In this document: one piece after another, positions 36,019 through 45,175 of the stretch
Layout of the letters: each line of letters starts with the position of its first letter
Position numbering within the stretch: the stretch's first letter is position 1
NCBI GenBank assembly: GCA_910583695.1
Contig: CAJTZL010000005.1
Span: 1-64,000, forward strand
Source of the DNA: an uncultured Oscillibacter sp.
GTDB lineage: Bacteria > Bacillota > Clostridia > Oscillospirales > Oscillospiraceae
Direction of reading: 5' to 3'
DNA: 64,000 bases
Notes under the pieces: model-generated
Databases searched by the model: none
The model's input: the letters and a program-made list of their open reading frames with translations, nothing else
What the model was told of the DNA's origin: nothing
Position numbers and translations under genes: made by a program

Positions 36019-36159
36019 AGCTGTCTCCTTTTGTGATGTAAAAGAATGCGTTTCTAGTGAGACGCGTTTTTCGTAGGAGGGTCTTAGGGGATATCCCCCT
36101 AACCAGAGGCATTTGTGCTACCAAATGCCATGCTGGCTGGAACAGCGGCAAAATCACCG

Positions 36160-36780
36160 CTATTACTTTTCTCTAACAATCGTATCTATCAATCCATCCC
36201 TTATCCTGCTTAGAAATGATAGATTGATAGATAGATTGATATAACTAAAATCAGTCTAGTTCTTCTCAGTATAATTTCCTGCGACTGTTTCGCAGTCTTG
36301 ACTTCCGGTTTTCCGCATTCTAAACTTCCGATTTTCGGAAGTCTGGACCTCTGTTTTTCAGAAGTCTTGGCTTCCGAAAATTGATGTTATGGAATTATCT
36401 TGCGGACCCGTGGACTGCGGGGTAGCAAACTGCTTGACGTAGATTTTTGCCGGAAGCCCCGGCCCTTGCCTGATGCGTTCGATCAGACCGAAACCAGTCT
36501 TGCCACTGCCTAATTCTCTCAGCAGCTTTGTGGCCGTGTCATGGCAACATCCTAAGTCCTCCTGGATTTCTTGCAGAGTGTAGTAGATATAGACCCGCCC
36601 CGCTTCGTCGCGCCAATCGTTTCTGGTGGAAAGCGCCATGCGGTCCAACAGGAGGCCGTACAGCAGCTTGGCCTCGGCGGAAAGATGCTTAAATCGTTCA
36701 TCTTTTATAAGCTGGCGGGGAATGCGTAAAAAGGAAAATTGATTGTTTTCGTTGCTGTGGCAGCATAAAGTATGATTCAT
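36160..36780 (-). pseudogene. Decayed RepA replication initiator
   Basis: The ATG at 36780 (after GGAGG) opens 140 codons of RepA N-terminal domain (FSFLRIPRQLIKDERF, LLYGLLLDRMALS, VYIYYTLQEIQEDLGCCHDTATKLLREL). A TGA at 36358-36360 ends it, but the same frame continues with typical linker sequence (ETVAGNYTEKN, then TAG at 36256-36258, then TDFSYINLSINLS). The C-terminal region is gone. Homologous to the intact gene at 1411 and the fragment at 45.5 kb. Confidence 0.75.
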
Positions 36781-36797
36781 ATGGACCTCCAAATAAT

Positions 36798-36827
36798 AAA
36801 AAGAGACGCTCTTTTCAGAACGTCTCT
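36798..36827 (-). terminator. Attenuator-like hairpin in the repA leader
   Basis: AGAGACG / CGTCTCT arms (36827-36821, 36808-36802) are followed on the minus strand by TTTT, ending about 10 nt before the GGAGG of the repA remnant. Confidence 0.55.
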
Positions 36828-37045
36828 AAACAATATTTTCGGTGAGTTTTATTCTATTTCAACAAATTTTTCATTTCTATTTAACAATATGGTAGGGAAA
36901 CAAGGTAAATAGCAAGTGCTTTTCGTCGAGGTACGTAATAAGTACCCATTAAGCGCCTTAGAAGGAATACTCCTGGCCGCCGTATGCCTTTGTTCATCAT
37001 TTTCAATTATTTCTTGACAAAATTGTTCAGAGTTCTCTGCGGTTT

Positions 37046-37252
37046 TTATATCATAGAACCTCTCTGTATAGTGATGCGAAGGGCGATCATGTAGTTTTTC
37101 TCTCCGTCCCGGATGACCTCGCCCAGCAACTCCTTGGGGTATCCTGGGCAATACAGAGCGCGGAGCGGTGGCACGTCACCGAGGACTAACACCGACGTTA
37201 CCGCCGCTTGCGCTTGATATATCAGCCGTTTGGCTGCCTCTCGGTCCCTCAT
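37046..37252 (-). CDS. Small unknown protein, second gene of leader-controlled operon
   Basis: The protein is 68 aa (MRDREAAKRLIYQAQAAVTS, ending ITIQRGSMI). Its ATG overlaps the previous stop by 4 nt (ATGA), so it is translationally coupled. No motif. It may be truncated, since sequence after it up to 36840 holds no gene. Confidence 0.6.
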   Translation of the reverse strand: MRDREAAKRLIYQAQAAVTSVLVLGDVPPLRALYCPGYPKELLGEVIRDGEKNYMIALRITIQRGSMI

Positions 37253-37629
37253 TCGATGAGAAGATCGTCCGTATTGGGTGCTGCGACAACGCGAACTGCG
37301 GTAGCCTTGGCGCTGATCCCCAGACGACGGATGCCAGTTGTCTTGTCAGCAAAATCATAGATTTTACCGACAAAATTGTCGAAATCGACGTAAACGGGAT
37401 TGCCCTTGTCCAGTAATGGAGTTAAAGCGTCGGTTGGATCAGACACTTTAACATCGAGTGTTTGGTAGCCCGCCCCAGGGAATACCACCGTCACCCGACG
37501 GCCTATGATCTCCTCCTTGATGGAATGACCGTCGCGATAAGGGTGCAGCGCGGCGATCTTCGTTGCTATCACTGGACCGTTGCGGGCCAAAATTAAAAGT
37601 GGTAACAACAGCGTAGTCAAATCGTACAT
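37249..37629 (-). CDS. Unknown protein behind a structured leader
   Basis: The protein is 126 aa. Hydrophobic N-terminus (MYDLTTLLLPLLILARNGP) may be a signal anchor. The rest is beta-rich (GRRVTVVFPGAGYQTLDVKVSDP, NPVYVDFDNFVGKIYDF), reminiscent of small DUF961-like ICE proteins, but I cannot assign it. The start has AAAGGAG 6 nt upstream. It sits behind a strong promoter and a terminator-containing leader. Confidence 0.7.
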   Translation of the reverse strand: MYDLTTLLLPLLILARNGPVIATKIAALHPYRDGHSIKEEIIGRRVTVVFPGAGYQTLDVKVSDPTDALTPLLDKGNPVYVDFDNFVGKIYDFADKTTGIRRLGISAKATAVRVVAAPNTDDLLIE

Positions 37630-37880
37630 AAATTGCTCCTTTCAAAATGAAAATTAGGGGTTTTGGGCAACAAAAAAACGCTAGAACTTTTGAGCTTATG
37701 CCAAAATAACGGCATAAACTTGAAAATTCCCTAGCGTTTATGGGCAAGCCCGGAGGGGCTGCCGATCCTGGAAATTATGCCTCGCCCTCGGGGCTTCCAC
37801 GTCCGAGGGGTTGTCGGCTTTTCAAAGAAAAATTTTCAAAAATTCCCGTTCGAGCGGGCTTGTCCGATACCCGATCTCAC
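37630..37880 (-). ncRNA. Riboswitch-like leader: multi-stem domain plus intrinsic terminator
   Basis: From the promoter at 37887-37915, transcription would start near 37880. The leader can close with GGACAAGCCC (37865-37856) against GGGCTTGCCC (37751-37742, one mismatch). Inside are hairpins CCCG-CTCGAA-CGGG and CCCTCGG / CCGAGGG, and a GCCGA / TCGGC closure. An intrinsic terminator follows, with arms CGCTAG (37736-37731) and CTAGCG (37684-37679), an inner GCC hairpin, then seven Ts (37678-37672). The RBS is about 45 nt beyond. Architecture is that of an attenuator or riboswitch; it matches no class I know. Confidence 0.6.
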
Positions 37881-37886
37881 AATATC

Positions 37887-37915
37887 AGTATAGCACAGCC
37901 CCAACTGGTTGTCAA
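37887..37915 (-). promoter_or_regulatory. Strong promoter of the leader operon
   Basis: On the minus strand TTGACA (37915-37910), 17 bp, TATACT (37892-37887): close to consensus. Confidence 0.85.
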
Positions 37916-38060
37916 GTTATTTTTCAACTTTTTCAAAGAAACTTAGAAAAATAACCTTGAAAATTAAAAATATAGCAACTTTTTAGGCATTATTTTTTAG
38001 AGCGAAAAACGGAGGATTTTTCTGACAACAAAAAAATGCCGCCTTAAATTCATACGGAAA

Positions 38061-38096
38061 AAACCGCTTGCACAATCAAGCGGTTTAGTGTAAAAT
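38061..38096 (+). promoter_or_regulatory. Hairpin overlapping a promoter
   Basis: Perfect 10-bp arms AAACCGCTTG / CAAGCGGTTT (38061-38086). TTGCAC (38068-38073) and TAAAAT (38091-38096), 17 bp apart, form a possible promoter running across it toward the lipoprotein gene. Confidence 0.5.
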
Positions 38097-38417
38097 ATGG
38101 ATTGAGAGACAGCAAAAGCAAATAAAGGCAGGACGTGAAGTGCTGGAACACCCCACGTCCCTATGCAGGAGACCTAACCTCCCACACAGCAAGAAACTTG
38201 CGCCGCATCCATTTTATCAAATAATCACGGTTTATTCAAGCGTGAAAAATGGGAATGTGTGTTTAGCTTTCGGCGGTGTAGGGATAAATTGCAAACCCTG
38301 CGCCGCTTTTGTTGTCTCGGCGGTCCCGAGCAAAGCCCACGGGGGACGGAAAGAACCCACCCCCAAGGGCCGGACCGTTGAGACAGAACGAAAAATAATG
38401 TGGAAGGAGAACACACG
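38097..38417 (+). other. Structured leader of the SH3 lipoprotein gene
   Basis: About 320 nt without a gene but with successive stems: GGACGTG / CACGTCC (38131-38137, 38154-38160), an 11-bp stem with G-T pairs (38273-38283 with 38296-38306), and a 14-bp stem with two mismatches (38313-38326 with 38372-38385). Possibly a structured 5' UTR. Confidence 0.45.
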
Positions 38418-39230
38418 ATGAAAAAAGCCCTCATATATGCCCTTGCGCTGGCCCTTGCTTTATCGTTGACAGCTTGCAGTCAGCCCAAGACGGAGCAACC
38501 CACAGACCCCGCCCCCAGCACATCGGCCCCGGAGCCAATCGCAACCCCCGAACCAATCAAGGACACAACCCCGGAGCCTGAACCCGAGCAGACCCCAGCG
38601 GCCCCCGTTGAAACCGAGGACACCCAGCCCCCGGAAGAAACAGAATCCGAAGAAGTAGAATCCCCAGTGGAGCAGGTGCAGTTATTCACCGATTGCAACG
38701 AAACAGTATACGCTACAGGCACCGTCAACATCCGGGCCAGCTATACAGCAGACAGTGAAAAGCTAGGTAGCCTAAACAAAGGAGACAGCGTCACCCGCAC
38801 AGGCATCGCAATAGCGGGAACCGAAGCAGAAGGCTGGAGCCGCATCCAATTAAGTGATGGCAACATAGTTTATGTGTCAAACAAATACATAAGCACCACA
38901 AAACCCGTACAACAACAGCAGAACACCCAATCACAAGGTAATCAGCAGACACAGACAAGTGGAAGTCAGCAGCAAACCCAGCAAACCCAACAGACACAGC
39001 AGAGTGGCAGCACACAAAAGATAGATGGACATGATGATTTAGGTGATTATGTGTTGAATGGAAAGGGTGGAAAGTATTACCCTGCATTAAATATTACACT
39101 GCCAGTATCCTATGACGGCACAACAACAAATGGATCATCTTATGTAGATCCTGAATGGGAAGCAGCACCAGGTTACCAAACGGGAGAAGCACATAGGGAT
39201 GCATGGGCAGGCGTAAGTATGGGTGGTTAA
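38418..39230 (+). CDS. Lipoprotein with SH3-like domain and Gln/Thr-rich region
   Basis: The protein is 270 aa. Lipoprotein signal with Cys at 20 (LALALSLTAC). A Pro/Glu/Thr-rich spacer (25-90) precedes a bacterial SH3 domain (about 100-165: VNIRASYTADSEKLGSLNKGDSVTRTG, GWSRIQL). A Q/T/S-rich repeat region (170-208) and a Gly/Tyr-rich tail follow. SH3b domains bind cell-wall peptides. Start after AAGGAGA. Surface role inferred. Confidence 0.83.
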   Translation: MKKALIYALALALALSLTACSQPKTEQPTDPAPSTSAPEPIATPEPIKDTTPEPEPEQTPAAPVETEDTQPPEETESEEVESPVEQVQLFTDCNETVYATGTVNIRASYTADSEKLGSLNKGDSVTRTGIAIAGTEAEGWSRIQLSDGNIVYVSNKYISTTKPVQQQQNTQSQGNQQTQTSGSQQQTQQTQQTQQSGSTQKIDGHDDLGDYVLNGKGGKYYPALNITLPVSYDGTTTNGSSYVDPEWEAAPGYQTGEAHRDAWAGVSMGG

Positions 39231-39245
39231 TCCACTAATTGAGCA

Positions 39246-39278
39246 AAGAAAAGCAACGGATGATCCGTTGCTTTTCTT
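39246..39278 (+). terminator. Intrinsic terminator
   Basis: Perfect 15-bp arms (39246-39260 and 39264-39278) with a 3-nt loop and T-rich right arm, 15 nt after the lipoprotein gene. Confidence 0.85.
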
Positions 39279-39367
39279 ATATCGAATAAATCCCAAATCC
39301 ATCATAGTGTGTACAAAGATGCACACCACCCGAGGACACTCTATATCGCCTAAAATCTGAAGGGTGA

Positions 39368-39463
39368 ATGGATATACACCCAGAAAATGGAAGAAGGCGT
39401 TATAAACACAAACGCCTGGAGCAATATAAAGGTAGGCCAGTAATTAACATCTATAATCAGTAA
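39368..39463 (+). CDS. Possible small basic peptide
   Basis: A 31-codon ORF (MDIHPENGRRRYKHKRLEQY, then KGRPVINIYNQ) with GGGTG just before the ATG. Its stop codon overlaps a terminator hairpin at 39462. It could equally be the tail of a lost gene. Confidence 0.35.
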   Translation: MDIHPENGRRRYKHKRLEQYKGRPVINIYNQ

Positions 39464-39490
39464 AGGCAGTTGGTGTATCCAACTGCCTTT
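39462..39490 (+). terminator. Intrinsic terminator
   Basis: AAAGGCAGTTGG (39462-39473) and CCAACTGCCTTT (39479-39490), then T-rich. Confidence 0.75.
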
Positions 39491-39687
39491 TATTTGCAAT
39501 ACATTCAAATAATATAATACCATTAAAAGAGCAAACAAACATTCAACACATCTTGAAATGGTATTATTTTAAGCCTATTTTATTACTTACTATTAAAGAA
39601 GATAAAACTTTATAAAGTGGAGATGGGAAAAACAGCGTCAATTAAACATTCAAACACCAAATAAGTTATTACATGGAGGTAAATGGA

Positions 39688-39921
39688 ATGAACAAAAAAG
39701 TAGGCATCATAATCGGCGGAATACTCTTAATCCTAGCAATCATAGCAGCAGTTTTCCTATTAAAAGGAAACAAAGACACAAATAATGATGTAGACAACAG
39801 TAATACAAACAGCATAGATATAGACAAACAGGCATCCGATATGGCAGAAGGTTTAGAGGATTATGCGGGAGGAATGACGAAAGAGGAAATAGAGGATGTA
39901 TTGAAACAAGTGAGTGAGTAG
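39688..39921 (+). CDS. Small membrane protein
   Basis: The protein is 77 aa, MNKKVGIIIGGILLILAIIA with a single membrane helix (5-27), an Asn/Asp-rich segment and an acidic C-terminus (MTKEEIEDVLKQVSE). GGAGG precedes the ATG. AT-rich. Function unknown. Confidence 0.65.
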   Translation: MNKKVGIIIGGILLILAIIAAVFLLKGNKDTNNDVDNSNTNSIDIDKQASDMAEGLEDYAGGMTKEEIEDVLKQVSE

Positions 39922-40100
39922 AGGCGCGGGTGGCTGGGTAGCCCGCCACGGCTGGCGGCTGGGCGGTTGTCGGTGGCTGGGTGCAAGGCGGGGTCAAAGG
40001 TTGGTTCCGCTCCATGCAATCCCCCGCCGATAGGTTGCGGGATGCTGGAAGCTGGCCCCCGTGGGGATTGCGTCGCTTTGATGCCCTGTTGGGCATAGGA
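39922..40100. other. GC-rich non-coding stretch
   Basis: Short GC-rich island between AT-rich genes; no gene seen. Confidence 0.4.
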
Positions 40101-40130
40101 TTGACTTAACCTCACATGATCTGTTATAAT
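40101..40130 (+). promoter_or_regulatory. Promoter of the 176-aa protein
   Basis: TTGACT (40101-40106) and TATAAT (40125-40130), 18 bp apart. Confidence 0.75.
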
Positions 40131-40151
40131 ACACAAAAGGAGGGAGCAAAG

Positions 40152-40682
40152 ATGCTTGTTAGGGTTTTTAGGGCACATGACTGGGATCAAAAAGAAATAG
40201 ATACAGAAATTATTGACACTTCTACTGGGGCTGTCAAATGGGTAACAAATACAGGGTTAAACAATGGACATATCCCAAAATCTTATTATCTTTTGCAATG
40301 TTACATTTCCTATGAGGCTGCTGTATCGCTTAATCTTGCCAGCGGAACTCATTCGGATATAGCCCGGAGCGCGAAAATTTTTCTACATAAAAAAGATAAT
40401 AATGACCCTAAGTATAGAGAGGGATATAAATATCTTTGTTCATTAGCAGGTTCAAATCCTAATAGATCAAGTGTACAACCTGGAAGGATGCCTTGCACGA
40501 AAAAAATCATGGAAATACTAGGTGTTCAAAAACTTCTCCGTGAGGATGTAATAAATCAGTTGATAACGTTAGGCTATGACAAAGAAACTATTGTAGGCGC
40601 ACTAAAAAGATTAGAGAAGCAAAATAAAATACAAGTTTTCAAGTCTGGAAATTATAAAAAATGGGAAGTCAAGGCAATATAA
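40152..40682 (+). CDS. Unknown protein with possible C-terminal winged helix
   Basis: The protein is 176 aa; ATG at 40152 after AGGAGGGAGC. The C-terminus (LREDVINQLITLGYDKETIVGALKRLEKQNKIQVF) has the helix-turn-helix-wing pattern of a winged-helix domain. The N-terminal half is not recognised. Monocistronic with its own promoter. Confidence 0.7.
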   Translation: MLVRVFRAHDWDQKEIDTEIIDTSTGAVKWVTNTGLNNGHIPKSYYLLQCYISYEAAVSLNLASGTHSDIARSAKIFLHKKDNNDPKYREGYKYLCSLAGSNPNRSSVQPGRMPCTKKIMEILGVQKLLREDVINQLITLGYDKETIVGALKRLEKQNKIQVFKSGNYKKWEVKAI

Positions 40683-41348
40683 AAATTTATAAATTATGAA
40701 AAAACAGGGGGCCGGGGCTGGCTCCCTGTTTCTCTCTCAAAAAGTGCTGCAATTCTGCGGTTTCTTGAAGTGTATCCTTTTGGATGTTAAGCGTCTCTTT
40801 TAGAAAACTCCTCTAAATATTTTCGTTTGACCTTTTCGATCGCAACTGCTTCATTCCCGTTAGCACGTGACAAGCAGTTAAGGTACAACATCCCTATTTC
40901 TCAATCTTCTACCATTAGCTTGGATTTTTTGCCAGAATCATCTTCAAACTGATACGAAAATTTGTAAGGGATCTCTGGACAACTCGAAATTCTGCTTCAA
41001 TTTCTTCAGTAGTTTTGAATAGGTTTAGTTGCTGCGACTACATTTGCAAACTAGCCAGCTTTTGGGGGTTCCAATCCCGGCTATCCGGTTCCAAAACAAA
41101 ATTAAGTATTTTAGTTACAATCCCGGGGATTTTGCTTGGCGCAAAAGGAGGGGTTTGAATTCATGAAACCCTATGTTTTGCAGCGCTAAGGCAGCTTATT
41201 CGCTACCAAGCGGCCCCAAAATGTACAAAAAATACAGATTTTTTCACCTCCGGGTACCGCTCCCTTTTATACGTTTCCAATCGCTAAAGGGAAAAAATAA
41301 GGGAAAACTTTTCCCCTCTGTAACGGTACACAAGAAGCCTGTTATCCA
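40683..41348. other. Gene-free AT-rich stretch
   Basis: About 670 nt; no supported gene, hairpin or repeat that I could recognise. Confidence 0.45.
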
Positions 41349-42014
41349 TCACTTTACCCCACAAGTATCAAATATCAATTTGACGACCTCGTGTACTGTA
41401 ACATCCGGGTTATCCCGGTAAAAGGCGACCTTACGATAGGTCTCCTTTATTTTTTCCTGTGCGGTATTGCTTTTAACGATCCTCTCTGCACGGCTGACCG
41501 CAAGAAACACCGCATCCAGTGTGATAAACTCGTTCAATATCCCCTGAAATTCAGCTTCGGTTTTGAAATCATCCAAACTTTTATAGTTGCGATGAAAATA
41601 TTGGTTCACTGGTTTCAGATAAGCAACGCGGCTTGCCACCCCGTAATTCATATCCGCTACATGGAGTAACATCCAAAGCTCAAAGGTATAGTTGGAGTAC
41701 CCCAGACGGTAGGAAATGCCAAATGTGCTCTCAGCCTTCCTCATCTCATCAATCACGCCGTAGAATTTTTTCCTCTGCGCATCGTCATAGTAATCCTCAA
41801 TATCCTGGATATGGATATATGGGAGTTTCTCCACGGGTTTATATGCATTCCTTTTCGCGTATTGAAAAGGTGTCATTGCCTTTGGCGAAATTTTCAGATT
41901 ATATTGATTCCGTCCGGAGCCGTTGATCAGTTTTGCAAGGTGCTCAAAATACAGCCGCTCACAGTTGACACCCTCCACAGACATATTGAATTGGCGGGAC
42001 TCATTCCTGCCCAT
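41349..42014 (-). CDS. RloB-like protein (abortive-infection pair, component 2)
   Basis: The protein is 221 aa. RloB-family landmarks: an MSVEGVNCERLYFEHLAKLIN opening, YIHIQDIEDYYDDAQRKKF, and SNYTFELWMLLHVADMNYG with the conserved FELW segment. The start overlaps the ATPase gene by 14 nt. RloB with an ATPase partner corresponds to RloAB / AbiL-type phage defence; biochemical activity of RloB is thought to be nuclease-like. Confidence 0.85.
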   Translation of the reverse strand: MGRNESRQFNMSVEGVNCERLYFEHLAKLINGSGRNQYNLKISPKAMTPFQYAKRNAYKPVEKLPYIHIQDIEDYYDDAQRKKFYGVIDEMRKAESTFGISYRLGYSNYTFELWMLLHVADMNYGVASRVAYLKPVNQYFHRNYKSLDDFKTEAEFQGILNEFITLDAVFLAVSRAERIVKSNTAQEKIKETYRKVAFYRDNPDVTVHEVVKLIFDTCGVK

Positions 42015-43353
42015 CAGGTGTCCCCCCTTCCTCGGCTAGTTCCCCATTCAGGATGTCAGAGACGATATCCGTGAAGTCGATGTCCTCTATGGCACCGTAG
42101 CGATTGATAAAATAGTTTTTCATATAATCGCTGGTCTTGCGGACACTGGCCTCGCCGTTGGCTTTGAAGTCGGACAGGGCGTACAAATTGCTGGATTTCG
42201 TCTCCTTGTCCCGCTCCACGAATTTGATCTCATCCCGACGGAGCAACTTGTGGCTCAGATAGATCGGGTTATGCGTATTGAAGATCAACTGTGCCCGCCG
42301 TGTGTTGACCTCGTCGTTGTGGAAAATGGAGATCAGGTTCATAACAATCATTGGGTGCAGGGAGGCATCCAGTTCGTCCATGACCAGTACAGCGCCCTTT
42401 TCAAGAGCGGAGATTACCGCCGGCATGATAGAAATAAGGCGCAGCGTACCTACAGACTCGATCTGGTCTGCGTCTAGCCCATAGGGGTTCTCCTGATCGT
42501 TGGTTTGGAAAAGAGACATCAATTGGGGCGAATGCGTCTTGGCATCCTGCACGTAGATAAAGGCGCTGCCGATAATCCCCGCCTCCTGAGCGATCCGGTT
42601 GATGGTGTGGTCCAAGACGGCGTTATTCTTCTCAGGAAAACTTGGGTAAAATCGTACATAGTTCGAGGAGTTGATTACCATAAACTGCGTTTTGAACCAT
42701 GCAACGATCTCGCTTACGATCCTCTTGCTACAAAAGGAGTTGAAATCCGTCGTCAGCAGCAGACTGTCAGAGACAAGGTTGTCACTCATCTTTTTCCGCG
42801 TCGTATCTGTTTCCTCAAGGGTATATCCAGTATTCAAAAACTTCTTGACAGATGGCAGGGACAGTTCCGTGACCTCATTTTCTTCACGCCGGTAGATCAG
42901 GCTACCATTCACGTAAAGCGATTCTTCTGTAATATATGGGTCCACCTGCTTCTCAAGAAATTTTCCAAGATAGATTCCAACCTCATAGCGGTACTCTACG
43001 TCGTGAAACGTGAACCAAGCATCAAAGCAGACCGGTCGCGCGGTCTCCTGAAACGCAAAGGGGATTAACTGTGCACTGATGGCCTGTCCGTCCGCCGGGT
43101 CTCCGCTGACATCCTTCATCCCTCCCTGCAACACGATCTGCCGCATACAGGACATTGCATTCACGATGGAAGTCTTCCCTGCGGCGTTGGGACCGTAAAT
43201 GACGGAGGAGGACAGGGCATTTACCTTCCGCTTCCCAATCTGCTCTTTTAATATGCTGTAATTCAGTTCTGTCATGCGCTTTTCCGGCACCATATTGAAC
43301 TCAAAACCATCACGGAACGCTTTGAAATTATCGCATCGAAATTTCAGTAACAT
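42001..43353 (-). CDS. AAA ATPase, RloA/AbiLi-like (component 1)
   Basis: The protein is 450 aa. Opening MLLKFRCDNFKAFRDGFEFNM and Walker A VIYGPNAAGKTSIVNAM are typical of SMC/Rad50-like AAA_15 ATPases. Further on, LVMDELDASLHPMIVMNLI is the signature/Walker B region, followed by QLIFNTHNPIYLSH (H-loop). Such ATPases pair with RloB or OLD-type effectors. AbiL-like abortive infection is the best guess. Confidence 0.88.
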   Translation of the reverse strand: MLLKFRCDNFKAFRDGFEFNMVPEKRMTELNYSILKEQIGKRKVNALSSSVIYGPNAAGKTSIVNAMSCMRQIVLQGGMKDVSGDPADGQAISAQLIPFAFQETARPVCFDAWFTFHDVEYRYEVGIYLGKFLEKQVDPYITEESLYVNGSLIYRREENEVTELSLPSVKKFLNTGYTLEETDTTRKKMSDNLVSDSLLLTTDFNSFCSKRIVSEIVAWFKTQFMVINSSNYVRFYPSFPEKNNAVLDHTINRIAQEAGIIGSAFIYVQDAKTHSPQLMSLFQTNDQENPYGLDADQIESVGTLRLISIMPAVISALEKGAVLVMDELDASLHPMIVMNLISIFHNDEVNTRRAQLIFNTHNPIYLSHKLLRRDEIKFVERDKETKSSNLYALSDFKANGEASVRKTSDYMKNYFINRYGAIEDIDFTDIVSDILNGELAEEGGTPDGQE

Positions 43354-43523
43354 GTTGACTCCCCCATTCCTGCAAAAACTTTTATAGATTTAGTATACCC
43401 TATAATTCTGAATTAAGCAAGACTCTGTGCCAAAAAATAGCACAGAGTCTTTTTCAGGACAGCCCTGATCGATTGCCTCACCTGAATTGTATATATCATG
43501 AATCCCCCTTTCCAGCTCCTTTG

Positions 43524-44797
43524 TCATGGAAATATAAAATCTCGCTGTAACACCTGTTTCTTCTCCGCTGCCTCTATCTCGTTTAACAGCAGCACATCCA
43601 GCAGTTTTAGAATGTCGTGTTCCGCATACCACAGCGCTTTTAGGGTGCCGCCGTCCTTGGTGAAGCCCTCCGGCACGGCAACAGATTTCCCGCCACGGTT
43701 CAGCTCCCAGGTGACAGTATCTGCGCCGATGAAGGCAGTTTTCACAGTGGCGGAATCCCCAACGTACCGATACGTCGGGAGATCAAAGGCGATAGTGAGC
43801 CTATCTGCCTTGTCGGTGAACAGGACCTTGTTGCCCTTATCCATGCCGTTGGGGTAGACAATGGCGCAGTCCTTCTCGGACAGCTCCGTAGCGGCGGCGT
43901 CAAAGACCACCTGCACCGGGCCGTCATTCCGGGGCGTTACCACGCCCGCCACGGTGGATTTGCCGCTGATGTTGACGGCGGAGCCACCCCACACCACCAG
44001 CCGCCCCTTGACGGCGACGTTGTTGAGGTCCAGGGCCTTCTCCCCCAGGCCGTTGGCGAGGATCAGGTCGCTCTCAAACATAGCGTCCTGGATGTTCACT
44101 GCGCCCCGTACCAGAACGGTGTCCCGGTAGGTCCCGGTGATCTCGCCTGAATCGTGGACGCTCTGAAAGATGTTGCACATGATCTGCGCCATCTCCGCAC
44201 GGGTGATCTGGCCCTTGGGGTTCAGTCGGCCATCGTGTAGCCGCTGACGTAGCCGCGCTCCACCATGGCGGAAACGGCGTCCGCCGCCCACGCGCCTACT
44301 TGGTTTCGGTCCGGGAACCGGGCAAGGGCGGAGTTACCGGCAGAGGTCAGGCAGTCCGTCCGGGCCAGCACCACGATAGCCTGTTCGCGGGTGATATTGT
44401 CCTCTGGCCCCATACGGCTGTTGGAGTACCTGGTGAAGGTCCCCATGTGGACTGCCTGGGCAATGGTAGTCATAGTGCCAACTCCCACGGGAACGTCTGT
44501 GTAGCGGGAAATATCCATGCTCTGGTAAGTGCCGAAAAACCGGTCAATCATAGCGGCCATCTGTACGCGGGTGAGGTAGCCGTCCGGGTTCAGCTTGTCC
44601 TCGGACGTGCCTACCATCACGCCGTTGTCCACCGCCCAGGTCAGGGTCTCGTATGCCCAATGCCCGTAGGCGTCCCCGTAGTCGATGATCTTGTTGGCGT
44701 TGACGGCGTGGGCGTTCACGGCCAGCAAAGTTACCATCATCACCGCCGCCAGGAACAGGGAAAAGAATCGCTTCATTTTTGGTAATTTGACGCTCAT
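43524..44797 (-). pseudogene. SLH-domain surface protein, frameshifted
   Basis: 44797-44222 codes a signal peptide (MSVKLPKMKRFFSLFLAAVM) and SLH repeats (DAYGHWAYETLTWAVDNGVMVG, VGAWAADAVSAMVERGYVSGYT). At about 44235 the frame shifts; DGRLNPKGQITRAEMAQIM, the rest of the third SLH repeat, is in another frame and runs on to 43524 through a beta-rich domain (AVKGRLVVWGGSAVNISG). The C-terminal ~25 aa look foreign, suggesting a second truncation. Confidence 0.8.
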
Positions 44798-44884
44798 GTG
44801 TCCTCCTTTCGATTGTTAGAATGTTCGGGTCCGCTATGTACTAGGGTGGGACCAGCAGGCGGCAGAGCAGGTGTCGGGTTGTCA

Positions 44885-45175
44885 ATTCTTATAGTCTCTC
44901 TCCGGGCCGGGCGTGGCGAAGTAGGCTTCAAACTCCCGTTGCTGGGCGGCGGTCAGGGAGGTAAAGTGTTCCCCTCGAAGCTGCACAGCAGGAAGGTCCT
45001 CGCGATAAAGTCCCGGTTGTTTATGGGATTCTCCCGGTTGGGCATAAGCCGCCCCATGTTCTTGCCCTCGCCGTTGCAGACCAGCATCACCCGCTGGGGC
45101 AGGTAGCACCCCGCCTCAGTAGGGTCCGCCCACGATCTGCTAAAAGGCGTCCATCGTGTCCTCCACCCTCGCCGA
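44885..45175 (-). pseudogene. DUF3846-type ICE protein remnant
   Basis: In shifting frames one can read VEDTMDAF, QIVGGP, LPQRVMLVCNGEGKNMGRLM, NNRDFIARTFLLCSFEG and EHFTSLTAAQQREFEAYFAT, the usual order of DUF3846 proteins of Clostridia conjugative elements. At least two stops and two shifts interrupt it. Confidence 0.65.
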
